Shown: positions 25,969-34,564 of the stretch, piece after piece
Position numbering within the stretch: position 1 is the first letter of the stretch
Layout of the letters: the number at the start of each line of letters is the position of its first letter
Assembly (NCBI GenBank): GCA_017936285.1
Contig: JAGBFU010000081.1
Location: forward strand, 1-50,226
Source of the DNA: Marinifilaceae bacterium
GTDB lineage: Bacteria > Bacteroidota > Bacteroidia > Bacteroidales > Marinifilaceae
DNA: 50,226 bases
Direction: 5' to 3'
Notes under the pieces: model-generated
Databases searched by the model: none
The model's input: the letters and a program-made list of their open reading frames with translations, nothing else
What the model was told of the DNA's origin: nothing
Made by a program: the position numbers and the translations under genes

Positions 25969-26175
25969 CTAATGGAATATTCTCAGCACAGGTTTTTTGA
26001 GGTTGATAACTCGAAACATACCAACACTTGAACAGTTACTTCCCGGCACATTACTTATCTTAGCTCTCCACGCACGATTTCCCTTTCCACATCCATGAAA
26101 ACACAACGTTCGATAAAGTACCTTATATTTAACGCAGTCGCACACCCAAAACCTCAGTTTTCCTTGAATGCTATA
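25969..26175 (-). pseudogene. L,D-transpeptidase-like gene fragment
   Basis: A 68-codon open stretch on the minus strand reads QGKLRFWVCD, KYKVLYRTLCFHGCGKGN and KISNVPGSNCSSVGMFRV before drifting into unrelated sequence and a stop. The order RFxVxD, HGxGxG, SNxPGSNxSSxGxxR is the signature of the murein L,D-transpeptidase catalytic domain family. The signal peptide, N-terminal part and the catalytic His/Cys end are all missing. Its 5' end overlaps the last codons of the upstream membrane-protein gene in another frame, so that junction probably marks a deletion or insertion. Confidence 0.65.
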
Positions 26176-26882
26176 CTATCCGCCTCGGTTCCGAGCGAGG
26201 CCTCGTCCTGCACAACCTTATCGCGTTTATTGAACTTATATACATTATACACAAACATACATAAATACAAGGATAATAGGGCCAAAAGATTTACTCTAAT
26301 TGGAATGATATCACCAATCAGATCATCCTTCATATCACTATTTGTAAAATTGGAATATAAACAATCATTATAATCAGCTATAAAAAAGAAAATTATAATT
26401 ACCGCAATTCCCATAAATATACTTAGCACCACTCCCCAAAAATTCTTTCTACGCTCCTTATATCGTTTAAATGTTCCCTTGCACAACTCATTACATATAA
26501 CGATCTCACTGAAGCCCAACATCATAACTATGTCAAATAACTTTACAGGTTTTAAATATTCACTATACATAGGGGTACAGACGAGGCATCTGCAAATAAT
26601 CAAAATTAAAATCAACACATTAACCCCAAAAGCGCAACTCAAAGCAACATTACTCTGAGTGTCCGACTGAGTGTCCGACTTCAAACGTTTAAAAACCACA
26701 TAGAATACAGACAGAGATGATAACATAGTAATGGGATACACTACAAACATACTATATTCCGTATAAAAGATGTCTGCAAGTTGATATAACATCGCAACAC
26801 ATAAAATTGTAAGAATAGGTATTATATGCAATCCTAAAATTATAATTCCCAGCCATTTCAGCACCGATGATAGTTTCTTCAT
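26154..26882 (-). CDS. Unrecognised multi-pass membrane protein
   Basis: This 242-residue protein has about six predicted membrane segments (roughly residues 10-30, 44-64, 82-100, 112-130, 148-168 and 196-216) and an acidic C-terminal tail. It does not resemble a family I can name. A 12-base tandem duplication (26655-26678) gives DTQSDTQS in the loop near residue 70. The last codons overlap the L,D-transpeptidase relic, so the natural C-terminus may have been different. Base composition is more AT-rich than in nearby housekeeping genes, which fits an acquired segment. Confidence 0.6.
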   Translation of the reverse strand: MKKLSSVLKWLGIIILGLHIIPILTILCVAMLYQLADIFYTEYSMFVVYPITMLSSLSVFYVVFKRLKSDTQSDTQSNVALSCAFGVNVLILILIICRCLVCTPMYSEYLKPVKLFDIVMMLGFSEIVICNELCKGTFKRYKERRKNFWGVVLSIFMGIAVIIIFFFIADYNDCLYSNFTNSDMKDDLIGDIIPIRVNLLALLSLYLCMFVYNVYKFNKRDKVVQDEASLGTEADSIAFKEN

Positions 26883-27013
26883 AATTATTTGTTTTTATCT
26901 GTTATTATTAGACTCATTCCTCTATATTCTCATTATATCAAACTTAGGAAAGTTGACATAAAGAGGAGTAAAACAACCAAAAACTAACACCCTTGAATTT
27001 TTTCTCTAATTAA

Positions 27014-27211
27014 TCAGTATATCACGTCACGAAGCCACCCTGCAAACCACACATACAACCAGAACATAATATACAAAAGCTCAACTGCCTTATTTGTTAT
27101 AATATCACATAAAACGTTCAATATTGTCAACAATATCATTAATACTCTCAGGAAAAAGAATTTCAGACCTGCAACCAACTGTGTCAGGAGTTCTCTTAAC
27201 CTCGTATTCAT
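27014..27211 (-). CDS. Possible small membrane protein
   Basis: A 65-residue frame starting MNTRLRELLTQLVAGLKFFF has two hydrophobic segments (about residues 17-38 and 44-62). It matches nothing I recognise. A competing reading exists: another frame over 27105-27217 gives a polar, coding-like peptide. Only one of the two is likely real. Confidence 0.35.
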   Translation of the reverse strand: MNTRLRELLTQLVAGLKFFFLRVLMILLTILNVLCDIITNKAVELLYIMFWLYVWFAGWLRDVIY

Positions 27212-27304
27212 AGCCCAAATCCTTCAGTTCATTATTTCACATTCTGCCAATATTTCGTCTTTATAACTAACAATAGTATATTCTGACGAGGGTTCAATTT
27301 TCAT
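27105..27304 (-). pseudogene. Possible frameshifted small gene
   Basis: ATG at 27304 opens MKIEPSSEYTIVSYKDEILA and stops after 26 codons. Two bases out of phase the reading continues as NELKDLGYEYEVKRTPDTVG up to 27105. Adding back one ATGA repeat near 27220 would join the two parts into about 67 residues, so a 4-base slippage loss is possible. It begins 6 bases after the stop of the preceding gene. The claim is weak because the halves are short. Confidence 0.3.
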
Positions 27305-27310
27305 TACTAA

Positions 27311-27823
27311 CTACGTATCTGCCCCATTTTCACTCTCTGTCTCGGAAGAAGTTGCCGCCTCCTCAGTAGCTCCCTGTTGTTTTTTCTGCTCATCAATACA
27401 TCTCTGAAGTGATTCATGAACATTTTCGTGTATCTCACGCACTGCATAAAAAGGATCTGAAATAATACTCTGAACGTAATCTTTTATATTTTGCAAACTG
27501 CCCATTACCGGAACCTCGCATGAGAATTTTATTCCTAAACTCTCTTCATTCGATTTATGTAATGAACATTTCCATGCTGCTCCAACATATCTGTTAAAAA
27601 TATTAATATTGTCTAACCAAAATTGATATGTTTCAAGTATATCAATAGAATCATACACCATTGATATAGTCATTTGCAGATTGTCTTCTACATAGTCCAC
27701 TCTATAATTACCTCCCTGAAATGCCACATTATAAACAGCACTTCTATAATATTCACCACTTTTATAGCCATCATCATACACTGAACACCTTGTAGATACA
27801 ATCAACGATATTCCATTAGACAT
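27311..27823 (-). CDS. Unrecognised 170-residue protein
   Basis: The protein has no signal peptide or membrane segment. It has a beta-rich N-terminal half (EYYRSAVYNVAFQGGNYRVD), a helical middle, and an acidic, low-complexity C-terminus (QQGATEEAATSSETESENG). I do not recognise the family. Its first codons lie opposite in-frame codons that look like the missing N-terminal part of the divergent glycosidase-like gene, so the true start could be further in. It belongs to the AT-rich segment flanked by damaged genes. Confidence 0.5.
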   Translation of the reverse strand: MSNGISLIVSTRCSVYDDGYKSGEYYRSAVYNVAFQGGNYRVDYVEDNLQMTISMVYDSIDILETYQFWLDNINIFNRYVGAAWKCSLHKSNEESLGIKFSCEVPVMGSLQNIKDYVQSIISDPFYAVREIHENVHESLQRCIDEQKKQQGATEEAATSSETESENGADT

Positions 27824-27854
27824 CTACATTCCGCACAATGCAAAAGCAGAGTTG

Positions 27855-28394
27855 ATGATTGGAGTACCTGATATAAATGATAAATCCATAATTCTAGCCA
27901 CACAAGCAGCAGATATTCGCGCTGATAATGGTAAGATTGTCGGAGCTTTTGTAGTAAACGGCAAACCTATGTCATGGGGACTATCAAAGCAGGGCTATTG
28001 CGGAATTATTGGCGATACAATAGCGATCGGAGTTGCAGAAAACTCTCCACTTTTTGAGAAAGCCACCGAGGTAAATGGCCACTTCTTCCGCCAGTATCCA
28101 CTGGTCAGGGATGGCATTATCTATATTGATAATGCTCCAAAGGGCAAAGCTATTAGAAAAGCGTTGTGCGACAGAAACGGGGAAATTATGGTAATTATGA
28201 CTACAACCGAAGAGTCATTCCACGACTTTGCTCAGGCATTGGCAGATATGTATGTTTCCAACGCCATATACCTTGTAGGAAGCAACTCATATGGATACTT
28301 TAGGGACAAGTATGACCATTTAGCCAAAATCTACGAAAAACACCGAGGCGGCCAAAAATACGAAAACTTTATCGTATGGCGTCGGCAACAATAG
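27855..28394 (+). CDS. Phosphodiester-glycosidase-like protein, probably 5'-truncated
   Basis: This is a 179-residue protein from ATG at 27855 (a TTG precedes it). It matches small Bacteroidetes proteins with a NAGPA-like phosphodiester glycosidase fold: ATQAADIRADNGKIVGAFVV, GYCGIIGDTIAIGVAENSPL, FFRQYPLVRDG, ESFHDFAQALADM and NAIYLVGSNSYGYF. Relatives as I know them have more N-terminal sequence. In-frame codons upstream (27771-27854, ending DIYIPHNAKAEL) still look like this family, up to a TAG. The gene therefore seems to have lost its 5' end. Its substrate is unknown, and it may no longer be expressed. Confidence 0.65.
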   Translation: MIGVPDINDKSIILATQAADIRADNGKIVGAFVVNGKPMSWGLSKQGYCGIIGDTIAIGVAENSPLFEKATEVNGHFFRQYPLVRDGIIYIDNAPKGKAIRKALCDRNGEIMVIMTTTEESFHDFAQALADMYVSNAIYLVGSNSYGYFRDKYDHLAKIYEKHRGGQKYENFIVWRRQQ

Positions 28395-28405
28395 CAAAAA
28401 AGAGC

Positions 28406-28413
28406 TACCTTTG
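28406..28413 (+). promoter_or_regulatory. -7 box of secreted DUF3887-like gene
   Basis: TACCTTTG lies 23 bases before the ATG and fits TAnnTTTG. No clear -33 box is seen. Confidence 0.5.
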
Positions 28414-28436
28414 TCCCTTGATATTTACCAACGTTT

Positions 28437-28940
28437 ATGAAAGGGATACAAAGACATATACTTAGAGGGCTTATCATAACCTCGCTGATTATCTTTTCGG
28501 GCGAGGTTTTATTTGCGACAGCACCATCTCAGGCTCAATCACAACAAAGCGCCACATCTGCAACTACAGCAGAGCCGGCCAACTACAAACAAGCTGCAGG
28601 TAAATTTGCAGCCGGATACAATGCTGAAGATATCAAAGGAATTTGCGCTCTATTTACCCCGGAATTGGTGAAACTGCTTCCACAAGACAGAATGCAACTT
28701 ATGATAGGGGTTCTAAGACTCCAACTCGGTAAACTAAAAAGCTACAACTTTGTACATTTCGAAACCAAGAACAACAACAAAGTTGCCAGGTACAAAGCAG
28801 ATTTTGAACATGGAGAACTAAGCTTGTTACTCTCGCTCAACAGTACCAATCTCATTGACTTTTTATGGTTTATTCCAGGCGAGGGGACTCAAAATTCCGC
28901 AGCTATGTTCCAGAATATATTCGAGGCAGCCGGCAAGTAA
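28437..28940 (+). CDS. Secreted DUF3887-like protein
   Basis: This 167-residue protein has an N-terminal signal (LRGLIITSLIIFSGEVLFA), a short low-complexity linker rich in Gln, Ser and Ala, and a compact domain. AAGKFAAGYNAEDIKGICAL and LGKLKSYNFVHFE resemble DUF3887/NTF2-like domains. The function is not known. It has its own promoter-like box and ends at a hairpin facing the next gene. Confidence 0.6.
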   Translation: MKGIQRHILRGLIITSLIIFSGEVLFATAPSQAQSQQSATSATTAEPANYKQAAGKFAAGYNAEDIKGICALFTPELVKLLPQDRMQLMIGVLRLQLGKLKSYNFVHFETKNNNKVARYKADFEHGELSLLLSLNSTNLIDFLWFIPGEGTQNSAAMFQNIFEAAGK

Positions 28941-28957
28941 GTAACTTACATACCGGC
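28929..28957. terminator. Hairpin between convergent genes
   Basis: GCCGGCAAGTAAGT and ACTTACATACCGGC pair over 14 positions with two mismatches and one loop base, spanning the stop codon. There is no clear T run, so termination is only suggested. Confidence 0.4.
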
Positions 28958-28964
28958 CACACCT

Positions 28965-30140
28965 CTAATCTTTTACATAATAGATACCAATAATCGGATT
29001 ATCATCCTCCTTCAATGTTTTAGAAATTTCACGCAATTGGGGATGATTTTGCACAAAAGGGGAATCTTTATCCTTTATAAGATTCATTGGCGATATAAAT
29101 CCTATGAAGCCATCATCGGTAGCTCCACGGAATTCGCCTGTATAGTATGGTCTTACTTCGTGTTCATTGTTGTATAGAACCTTCGTAAAACTGTTTGTAG
29201 AGGTATTCCCAATAACCCTATAGCCATCTTGCCCCAAACCATTAATATAGAAGCATACATAATTCCTGGTAGCCATCATTATACCTATACCCATAGAGTA
29301 ACCTTGTTCGAAAAGTCCCAAAACTCTATCACTGGCAGCCATCCCAAGGAATTTATCATACACCTCAGGGGTTATTGGTTTTCTATCCCCATGTACCACA
29401 TATTTAGGTAGAATCTCATTTTTATCATTTAAAGCATAAATGGTGTCTGACTTGTTGGCAAAGGTCAACACCTCATCAACTCCGACAACGGACAATGTAC
29501 TGGCTTGAAATTCCAATCCCTCAAAATGTCTTGTCTTCACAAAAGAATCTACAACACTCATATCCTTTCGCGACAGCACATAGTACTTATACTCAATATC
29601 GGGATAATCAGAGTAAACTGCCAAAAAATGGTCACTATCGATTGGTTTGATATCTGCTATGCACTCCGGTTTAAGTTCCTTATAGAGAGAATCGGACATT
29701 GGTATTGTCTCTATATGTTCACCTCTATAGGTATAGTGCATCCAACTTCCGGTATAAAGATCAAGATTCGAGATTCTCTCCTTCACTGTATCTACATACC
29801 AAACTCTCAAAGTCGATGGCTCTTCGGGGCCTCGTCCGGCGTGGATTGTATTAATGTATGCGCCCTGTCTATCAAATATGTGCAATTGCATCGCAAAAGG
29901 ACCATGAAGCACTATAATTGAATCGGTCACCACAATCTCATCTATCCACTCTATCAAACACTTATCATTAGTTTCGAGAGGAATAAATTCACAACTATCA
30001 GGTACTCCGTTAGTCGCAAGAATATCTACATTGGGCATATCCTTCAGATTGAGATCTACATACCCATGGTTATGCGATGAGGGTTCACCTTTACACCCTA
30101 CCAACAAAACAACCAGTAAAACTAGCCAAACTCCTCTCAT
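28965..30140 (-). CDS. 6-bladed beta-propeller lipoprotein
   Basis: This 391-residue protein has a lipoprotein signal (VLLVVLLVGC) followed by a propeller domain typical of Bacteroidales. IPLETNDKCLIEWIDEI, HIFDRQGAYINTIHAGRGPE and YVDTVKERISNLDLYTG match the 6-bladed beta-propeller family often annotated in polysaccharide or envelope loci. It probably sits on the outer or inner membrane facing the periplasm. Ligand and role are unknown. A TlpA-like lipoprotein gene lies upstream on the same strand, separated by a hairpin repeat. Confidence 0.8.
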   Translation of the reverse strand: MRGVWLVLLVVLLVGCKGEPSSHNHGYVDLNLKDMPNVDILATNGVPDSCEFIPLETNDKCLIEWIDEIVVTDSIIVLHGPFAMQLHIFDRQGAYINTIHAGRGPEEPSTLRVWYVDTVKERISNLDLYTGSWMHYTYRGEHIETIPMSDSLYKELKPECIADIKPIDSDHFLAVYSDYPDIEYKYYVLSRKDMSVVDSFVKTRHFEGLEFQASTLSVVGVDEVLTFANKSDTIYALNDKNEILPKYVVHGDRKPITPEVYDKFLGMAASDRVLGLFEQGYSMGIGIMMATRNYVCFYINGLGQDGYRVIGNTSTNSFTKVLYNNEHEVRPYYTGEFRGATDDGFIGFISPMNLIKDKDSPFVQNHPQLREISKTLKEDDNPIIGIYYVKD

Positions 30141-30156
30141 ATTCTGTCAATTTCTA

Positions 30157-30282
30157 ATTCGCCACTGCTACGCAGTGCCGCAAAATCGGCGGCGCCTCAG
30201 CATAATGCAAATAAATTTGCCTTCTGCATTCGGCTTGCACGATTTTTCCTAACTCCTAACTCTTCACTCCTAACTAATTACA
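30157..30282. repeat. Modular hairpin repeat, copy 2
   Basis: This copy has hairpin CACTGCTACGCAGTG, CCGCAAAATCGGC, CAGCATAAT, hairpin GCAAATAAATTTGC, CTTCTGCA, then TTGCACGATTTTTCC and heptamers. Compared with copy 1, both bases of the closing C-G pair of the second hairpin have changed (to G-C). It lies directly after the stop of the TlpA-like gene. Confidence 0.8.
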
Positions 30283-30284
30283 CC

Positions 30285-31571
30285 CTATTTCGCAAAGTTC
30301 TCGGTACTCATTGGATCTTTTGGAGCCTTCTTGCCAGCCTCTTTCAAAAGAGCATCAATCTTCTCTGCCTCGTGGAACGGAGCATCATACGGACGAAGTG
30401 CATTATAACGAACCACACCCTCTGCATCTATAATTGCAACATGAGGGATTCCAAACACTCCATAATTCTTATCGAAACATGAACCCTCGCTAAACAACAC
30501 CTTCCAGGTCATATTGTTTTGCTTCATAAACTCCTTCATAAGTTTATACTCCTCATCTGGGTTATTGCGGGTATCAACGCTCTCCATTCTGCCATCGCCG
30601 AAACGACGTACATGTCTGCCTTGCAGACTTGTAACACCTAAAATCTCAACATCGTACCCCTTATATCTCTCCTGTAATGCTCTGATATTAGGGAAAGAAC
30701 GGAAACAAGGTCCACACCATGTAGCCCAGAAATCCAACAGTACCACCTTACCCTTGTACTCAGAAAGAGGCTTGGTATTCTTATCGCTACTCCACAAAAA
30801 TTTAATCTCGGAAGCTGTGCAATTCATCAACTCTCCCTTGGCAATTGCAGAGTTCAAAAGTGTTTCATAATCTTTTCCATACGAAATCATTGAACCATCC
30901 TTCTCAGCCTCGCCTTGCGCCTGGAATGCCTTATTCCGCTCTACAAGGGCCAATCTTAAAGTCTCAAGCTGCTCAGGAGTAACATTTGTATCATTGATTG
31001 CTGTCTGGAAAACTCTCATAGCCTTGTTCAGACCATTATTATCCAACAAAGGAACATTGGGGGTAAGAGCCTCTACAAATTTTGTCATAACAGGGCTCTG
31101 TTCAACCTCGGCTGTATATACAATTCCTGCAATAAGCGCCTCCTCAGCATAGGCCGGATTCTGTAACAACATTGCAAAAGCAGGATGTCCAACAGCCTGC
31201 ATTGACTTACTCTCTGCCTCACCATCATCAACAAACGAAGCCGCCAACACTGCCGCTCTGGCTCCGATTGTATCATTTTGAGCAATATATTTCTGCAAAG
31301 CCTTATTGATTTCAGACTTCATAACCGTCGAACGAATAAATGCTCTGTATCCTTTACTCATAAGCAGCTGCTCAAAACTAAGATCATCTAACTTTACTGC
31401 ATTAGAGTCAAGCATCTGAGTTACTCTCTGCTCAACCAACTCCTGTGGAATTGTGAAATTTCCAATAACCTCCTGCAACTCCTCATATAGAGTTGTAACT
31501 TGTTCATCTGTTACAGGCTTTGTACATGCAACCAAAGCCAACGCAATCAAGGAGTAGATTATTCTCTTCAT
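30285..31571 (-). CDS. TlpA-like thioredoxin-domain lipoprotein
   Basis: This 428-residue lipoprotein (LIALALVAC signal) has a helical N-terminal region of about 250 residues and a C-terminal thioredoxin fold with the redox motif FWATWCGPCFRSFPNI near residue 285. A cis-proline-type loop (GIPHVAIID) follows. Such proteins reduce disulfides in the periplasm in Bacteroidetes. The substrate is unknown. The N-terminal region with many acidic residues fits the DUF4369-like or unclassified helical parts seen in relatives, but I cannot name it. Confidence 0.82.
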   Translation of the reverse strand: MKRIIYSLIALALVACTKPVTDEQVTTLYEELQEVIGNFTIPQELVEQRVTQMLDSNAVKLDDLSFEQLLMSKGYRAFIRSTVMKSEINKALQKYIAQNDTIGARAAVLAASFVDDGEAESKSMQAVGHPAFAMLLQNPAYAEEALIAGIVYTAEVEQSPVMTKFVEALTPNVPLLDNNGLNKAMRVFQTAINDTNVTPEQLETLRLALVERNKAFQAQGEAEKDGSMISYGKDYETLLNSAIAKGELMNCTASEIKFLWSSDKNTKPLSEYKGKVVLLDFWATWCGPCFRSFPNIRALQERYKGYDVEILGVTSLQGRHVRRFGDGRMESVDTRNNPDEEYKLMKEFMKQNNMTWKVLFSEGSCFDKNYGVFGIPHVAIIDAEGVVRYNALRPYDAPFHEAEKIDALLKEAGKKAPKDPMSTENFAK

Positions 31572-31730
31572 CTTTTTAAATTTTATTGTTTATAATTCAT
31601 TCTGTCGCAATTCGGCATACTTTTTGCTGCTAAAATCGTTGCATATTCTCCATTTATTCCTAAAAGTGGTATAAATGTCCAATAGTATATGCAAACCCTG
31701 AATCAGGGCAAAGGTAACTCTATTTTTTTG

Positions 31731-31738
31731 TAAATTTG
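31731..31738 (+). promoter_or_regulatory. -7 box of PCMD gene
   Basis: TAAATTTG lies 26 bases before the ATG. A small hairpin, CCCTG-AAT-CAGGG (31696-31708), lies about 22 bases upstream, where the -33 region would be. Confidence 0.5.
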
Positions 31739-31764
31739 TAAATAGAAAAACAAATAATAGAAAA

Positions 31765-32760
31765 ATGAAATATATCAAATTTTACGTAGTACTTGCTTTT
31801 GCATTTTTGGTTTCTAACACCTACTCATTTGCGCAGAAAGATACGCTGAATCAAGCAAATAGAACAATCGAACCTCTAAAATACGGTCATTTTGACAATT
31901 GGATGGTTCATCAGGTTGAGGAGTCTGGCATTATTGGAGGAAACACCAAATACACATACGAAGCCATTGCCTCTGATACGTTAAAAGATAATAAACCATT
32001 CAAACCTAATGGAGCAACGCCATGGGCAAATTCATCGGTAATGGCTCATGTCAAAGGTATTTATAAAGCCAGTACTACTATTTTCCCTGAGGAGCGAGAT
32101 GGAGGTTTTTGTGCCCGTATGGAGACTCGCATAGAGAATGTTAAGGTACTTGGATTTATCAATCTAAATGTTCTTGCAACAGGAACAATTTATACAGGTG
32201 AAACTTTGGAGCCTATCAAGAGTGCTGACAATCCACAGAGTAAAATTTCACGCGGTATTCCTTTTACAAAACGTCCAACAGGCTTGATTTTCGATTACAA
32301 GGTAAAGGTTGGAGGCGTACAATACAGAACCGGTGCTACAGGATTTGGAAAGCCAAAGAATATGGGGACTCAAAACCGTGCCGAGGTATATGCAATACTT
32401 CAACATCGCTGGGAAGAGGATGGAGAAATTTATGCTGCCCGTGTAGGAACCGGTTTCAAGGCATTCGAACAGGATGTAGAGGAGTGGCAGAATAACTACG
32501 AGATTCCTATCAAGTATGGCGATATTTCCAAGGATGCAGATTTTGACAAAGCGGCAGATCTAAATGATAGATATGAAACCGAGGAGTGTTTTTACGCTCT
32601 GAATAGTGAAGGTGAAAATGTTCCCATTCATGAGATTAAGTGGGATGGAACCAAAGAGCCGACGCACCTTATTCTTATCTTCACATCAGGAAACGGAGGT
32701 GCCTACATTGGAGCTCCCGACGCCGTATTTTGGATTGACAACGTTAAACTGGCATATTAA
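31765..32760 (+). CDS. Secreted PCMD-domain protein
   Basis: This 331-residue protein has a cleavable signal (YIKFYVVLAFAFLVSNTYSFA) and a PCMD (putative carbohydrate metabolism) domain over most of its length. Supporting blocks are GHFDNWMVHQV, the GGFCARMETR region, RPTGLIFDYKVKVGG and the C-terminal YIGAPDAVFWIDNVKL. PCMD proteins are Bacteroidetes secreted proteins of beta-sandwich type often linked to glycan binding, but with no proven activity. It is transcribed alone and ends against a strong hairpin. Confidence 0.82.
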   Translation: MKYIKFYVVLAFAFLVSNTYSFAQKDTLNQANRTIEPLKYGHFDNWMVHQVEESGIIGGNTKYTYEAIASDTLKDNKPFKPNGATPWANSSVMAHVKGIYKASTTIFPEERDGGFCARMETRIENVKVLGFINLNVLATGTIYTGETLEPIKSADNPQSKISRGIPFTKRPTGLIFDYKVKVGGVQYRTGATGFGKPKNMGTQNRAEVYAILQHRWEEDGEIYAARVGTGFKAFEQDVEEWQNNYEIPIKYGDISKDADFDKAADLNDRYETEECFYALNSEGENVPIHEIKWDGTKEPTHLILIFTSGNGGAYIGAPDAVFWIDNVKLAY

Positions 32761-32797
32761 AAACAGAAATAGTCGTGCGATGCACGACTATTTCTGT
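32756..32797 (-). terminator. Riboflavin operon terminator
   Basis: A perfect 16-base stem with a 3-base loop (32763-32778 with 32782-32797) is followed on the minus strand by five T. On the plus strand no T run follows, so it mainly serves ribH. Confidence 0.85.
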
Positions 32798-32819
32798 ATC
32801 AAGCAGTTAAGACAACCAG

Positions 32820-33281
32820 TTATAGTTGCTTAATCAAATTTACCATCTCGATTGCACTGGTAACAGCCTCGAAGCCCTTATTTCCAGCCTTTGTTCCTGC
32901 ACGCTCAACTGCCTGCTCAATAGAATCGGTGGTAAGAATTCCGAAGATTACAGGCACACCGCACTGCAAACCGACAGTTGCAATTCCCTTGGTAGCCTCG
33001 TTAGCAACCATATCAAAGTGAGGGGTTGCCCCACGAATTACAGCGCCCAGACACACAACTGAATCATACTTTCCACTCTCAACCATCTTCTTGGCAATCA
33101 ATGGAATCTCGAATGCACCCGGAACCCATGCTACTGTAATATTCTCCTCATCTCCTCCGTGACGAACAAAAGCATCAATTGCACCTCCCAACAATTTTCC
33201 TGTGATGAACTCATTGAAACGCGATGCCACAATTCCAATCTTTTGACCCGCACTGGTCAAATTACCTTCCATTACTTTCAT
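32820..33281 (-). CDS. ribH: 6,7-dimethyl-8-ribityllumazine synthase
   Basis: This 153-residue enzyme makes the riboflavin precursor lumazine from the ribBA and ribD products. Family motifs are [39 protein letters not shown] with the catalytic His region, and [16 protein letters not shown]. Length is usual. It is last in the riboflavin synthase, ribBA, ribH unit, 14 bases after ribBA. Confidence 0.96.
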   Translation of the reverse strand: MKVMEGNLTSAGQKIGIVASRFNEFITGKLLGGAIDAFVRHGGDEENITVAWVPGAFEIPLIAKKMVESGKYDSVVCLGAVIRGATPHFDMVANEATKGIATVGLQCGVPVIFGILTTDSIEQAVERAGTKAGNKGFEAVTSAIEMVNLIKQL

Positions 33282-33295
33282 AATATCGTTATTTA

Positions 33296-34543
33296 TTATT
33301 TGTTACACTTTCTTGGTTTTACATCTTTCAAATCCTTGACGTGAAGCATGTGTCCCATCTTTGCATACTTGGTATACATATAGAACTCATTCTTTTCGTT
33401 ACATGTCATCTCAATCGGTTCTCGAGATACAATCTCCAATCCATAGCCATCAAGCCCCTTAATCTTCAATGGATTATTGGTCATCAAACGCATCTTGCGA
33501 ACACCAAGGTCTGACAATATCTCGGCACCTGTACCATACTCTCGCAAATCAGCCTTGAATCCCAATGCAATATTCGCCTCAACTGTATCCATTCCCTCAT
33601 CCTGCAACTCGTATGCACGCAACTTGTTTATCAAACCAATTCCACGACCCTCTTGGCGCAAATAGAGCAGAACTCCTCTACCCTCTTTCTCGATACGGCG
33701 CAACGCCTCGGCAAGCTGCTCGCCACAGTCACAACGTAAAGAACCGAAGGCATCGCCTGTCAAACACTCCGAGTGTACGCGACAAAGCACAGGCTCAGGA
33801 GTTGAGACATCGCCCTTAACCAAAGCAACGTGATGCTCCTTGGTAATGCGATTCACATAACCATAAGCCTTGAAAGTTCCATATTTTGTCGGCAAATCGG
33901 CTACGCTAACTCTATCCATCAAACGCTCGGTGTGACGGCGATAATTTATCAAATCGGTAACTGTAACTATCTTCAGGTCATGCTCTTTTGCAAATTCACA
34001 TAGCTCTTCGGTACGCATCATGGTTCCATCCTCGCGCATAATCTCGCAACACAAACCACACTCCTTCAACCCTGCAATTCTCATCAAGTCTACGGTTGCC
34101 TCAGTATGGCCCATACGCTCCAATACACCTCCACGACGTGCCTCAAGCGGAAACATATGGCCCGGACGGCGGAAATCAATCGCTTTTGCTCCATCCTCAA
34201 CACACTTCATGGCAGTTATTGAACGTTCGTATGCCGAGATTCCTGTAGTTGTATTGATATGGTCAATTGAGACAGTAAATGCAGTGCAGTGGTTATCGGT
34301 ATTGTGCGCAACCATCTGCTCCAGACCCAACTTCACTGTATATTCATAACTCATTGGCATACAAATCAATCCTTTTGCATAAGTTGCCATGAAATTAATA
34401 TTCTCAGGAGTTGCAAACTGCGCTGCACAAATTAAATCACCCTCGTTTTCACGATCAGGATCGTCAACTACCACAACAATCTTTCCCTGCTTCAAATCCT
34501 GCAAAGCCTCATCGATTGTATTAAATTTCAACTCTTTATCCAT
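33296..34543 (-). CDS. ribBA: Bifunctional DHBP synthase / GTP cyclohydrolase II
   Basis: This 415-residue fusion starts both branches of riboflavin synthesis. The N-terminal RibB half shows [30 protein letters not shown] and [14 protein letters not shown]. The C-terminal RibA half shows [22 protein letters not shown] with the zinc cysteines, [11 protein letters not shown] and [14 protein letters not shown]. Both halves look intact. It lies between the riboflavin synthase gene and ribH with short gaps. Confidence 0.96.
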   Translation of the reverse strand: MDKELKFNTIDEALQDLKQGKIVVVVDDPDRENEGDLICAAQFATPENINFMATYAKGLICMPMSYEYTVKLGLEQMVAHNTDNHCTAFTVSIDHINTTTGISAYERSITAMKCVEDGAKAIDFRRPGHMFPLEARRGGVLERMGHTEATVDLMRIAGLKECGLCCEIMREDGTMMRTEELCEFAKEHDLKIVTVTDLINYRRHTERLMDRVSVADLPTKYGTFKAYGYVNRITKEHHVALVKGDVSTPEPVLCRVHSECLTGDAFGSLRCDCGEQLAEALRRIEKEGRGVLLYLRQEGRGIGLINKLRAYELQDEGMDTVEANIALGFKADLREYGTGAEILSDLGVRKMRLMTNNPLKIKGLDGYGLEIVSREPIEMTCNEKNEFYMYTKYAKMGHMLHVKDLKDVKPRKCNK

Positions 34544-34564
34544 AGTTATATCTTTATGAATATT

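Noticed and set aside
31590..31778. 62-residue minus-strand frame before the PCMD gene
   Set aside because: It covers the PCMD promoter region and start codon and shows no family features.
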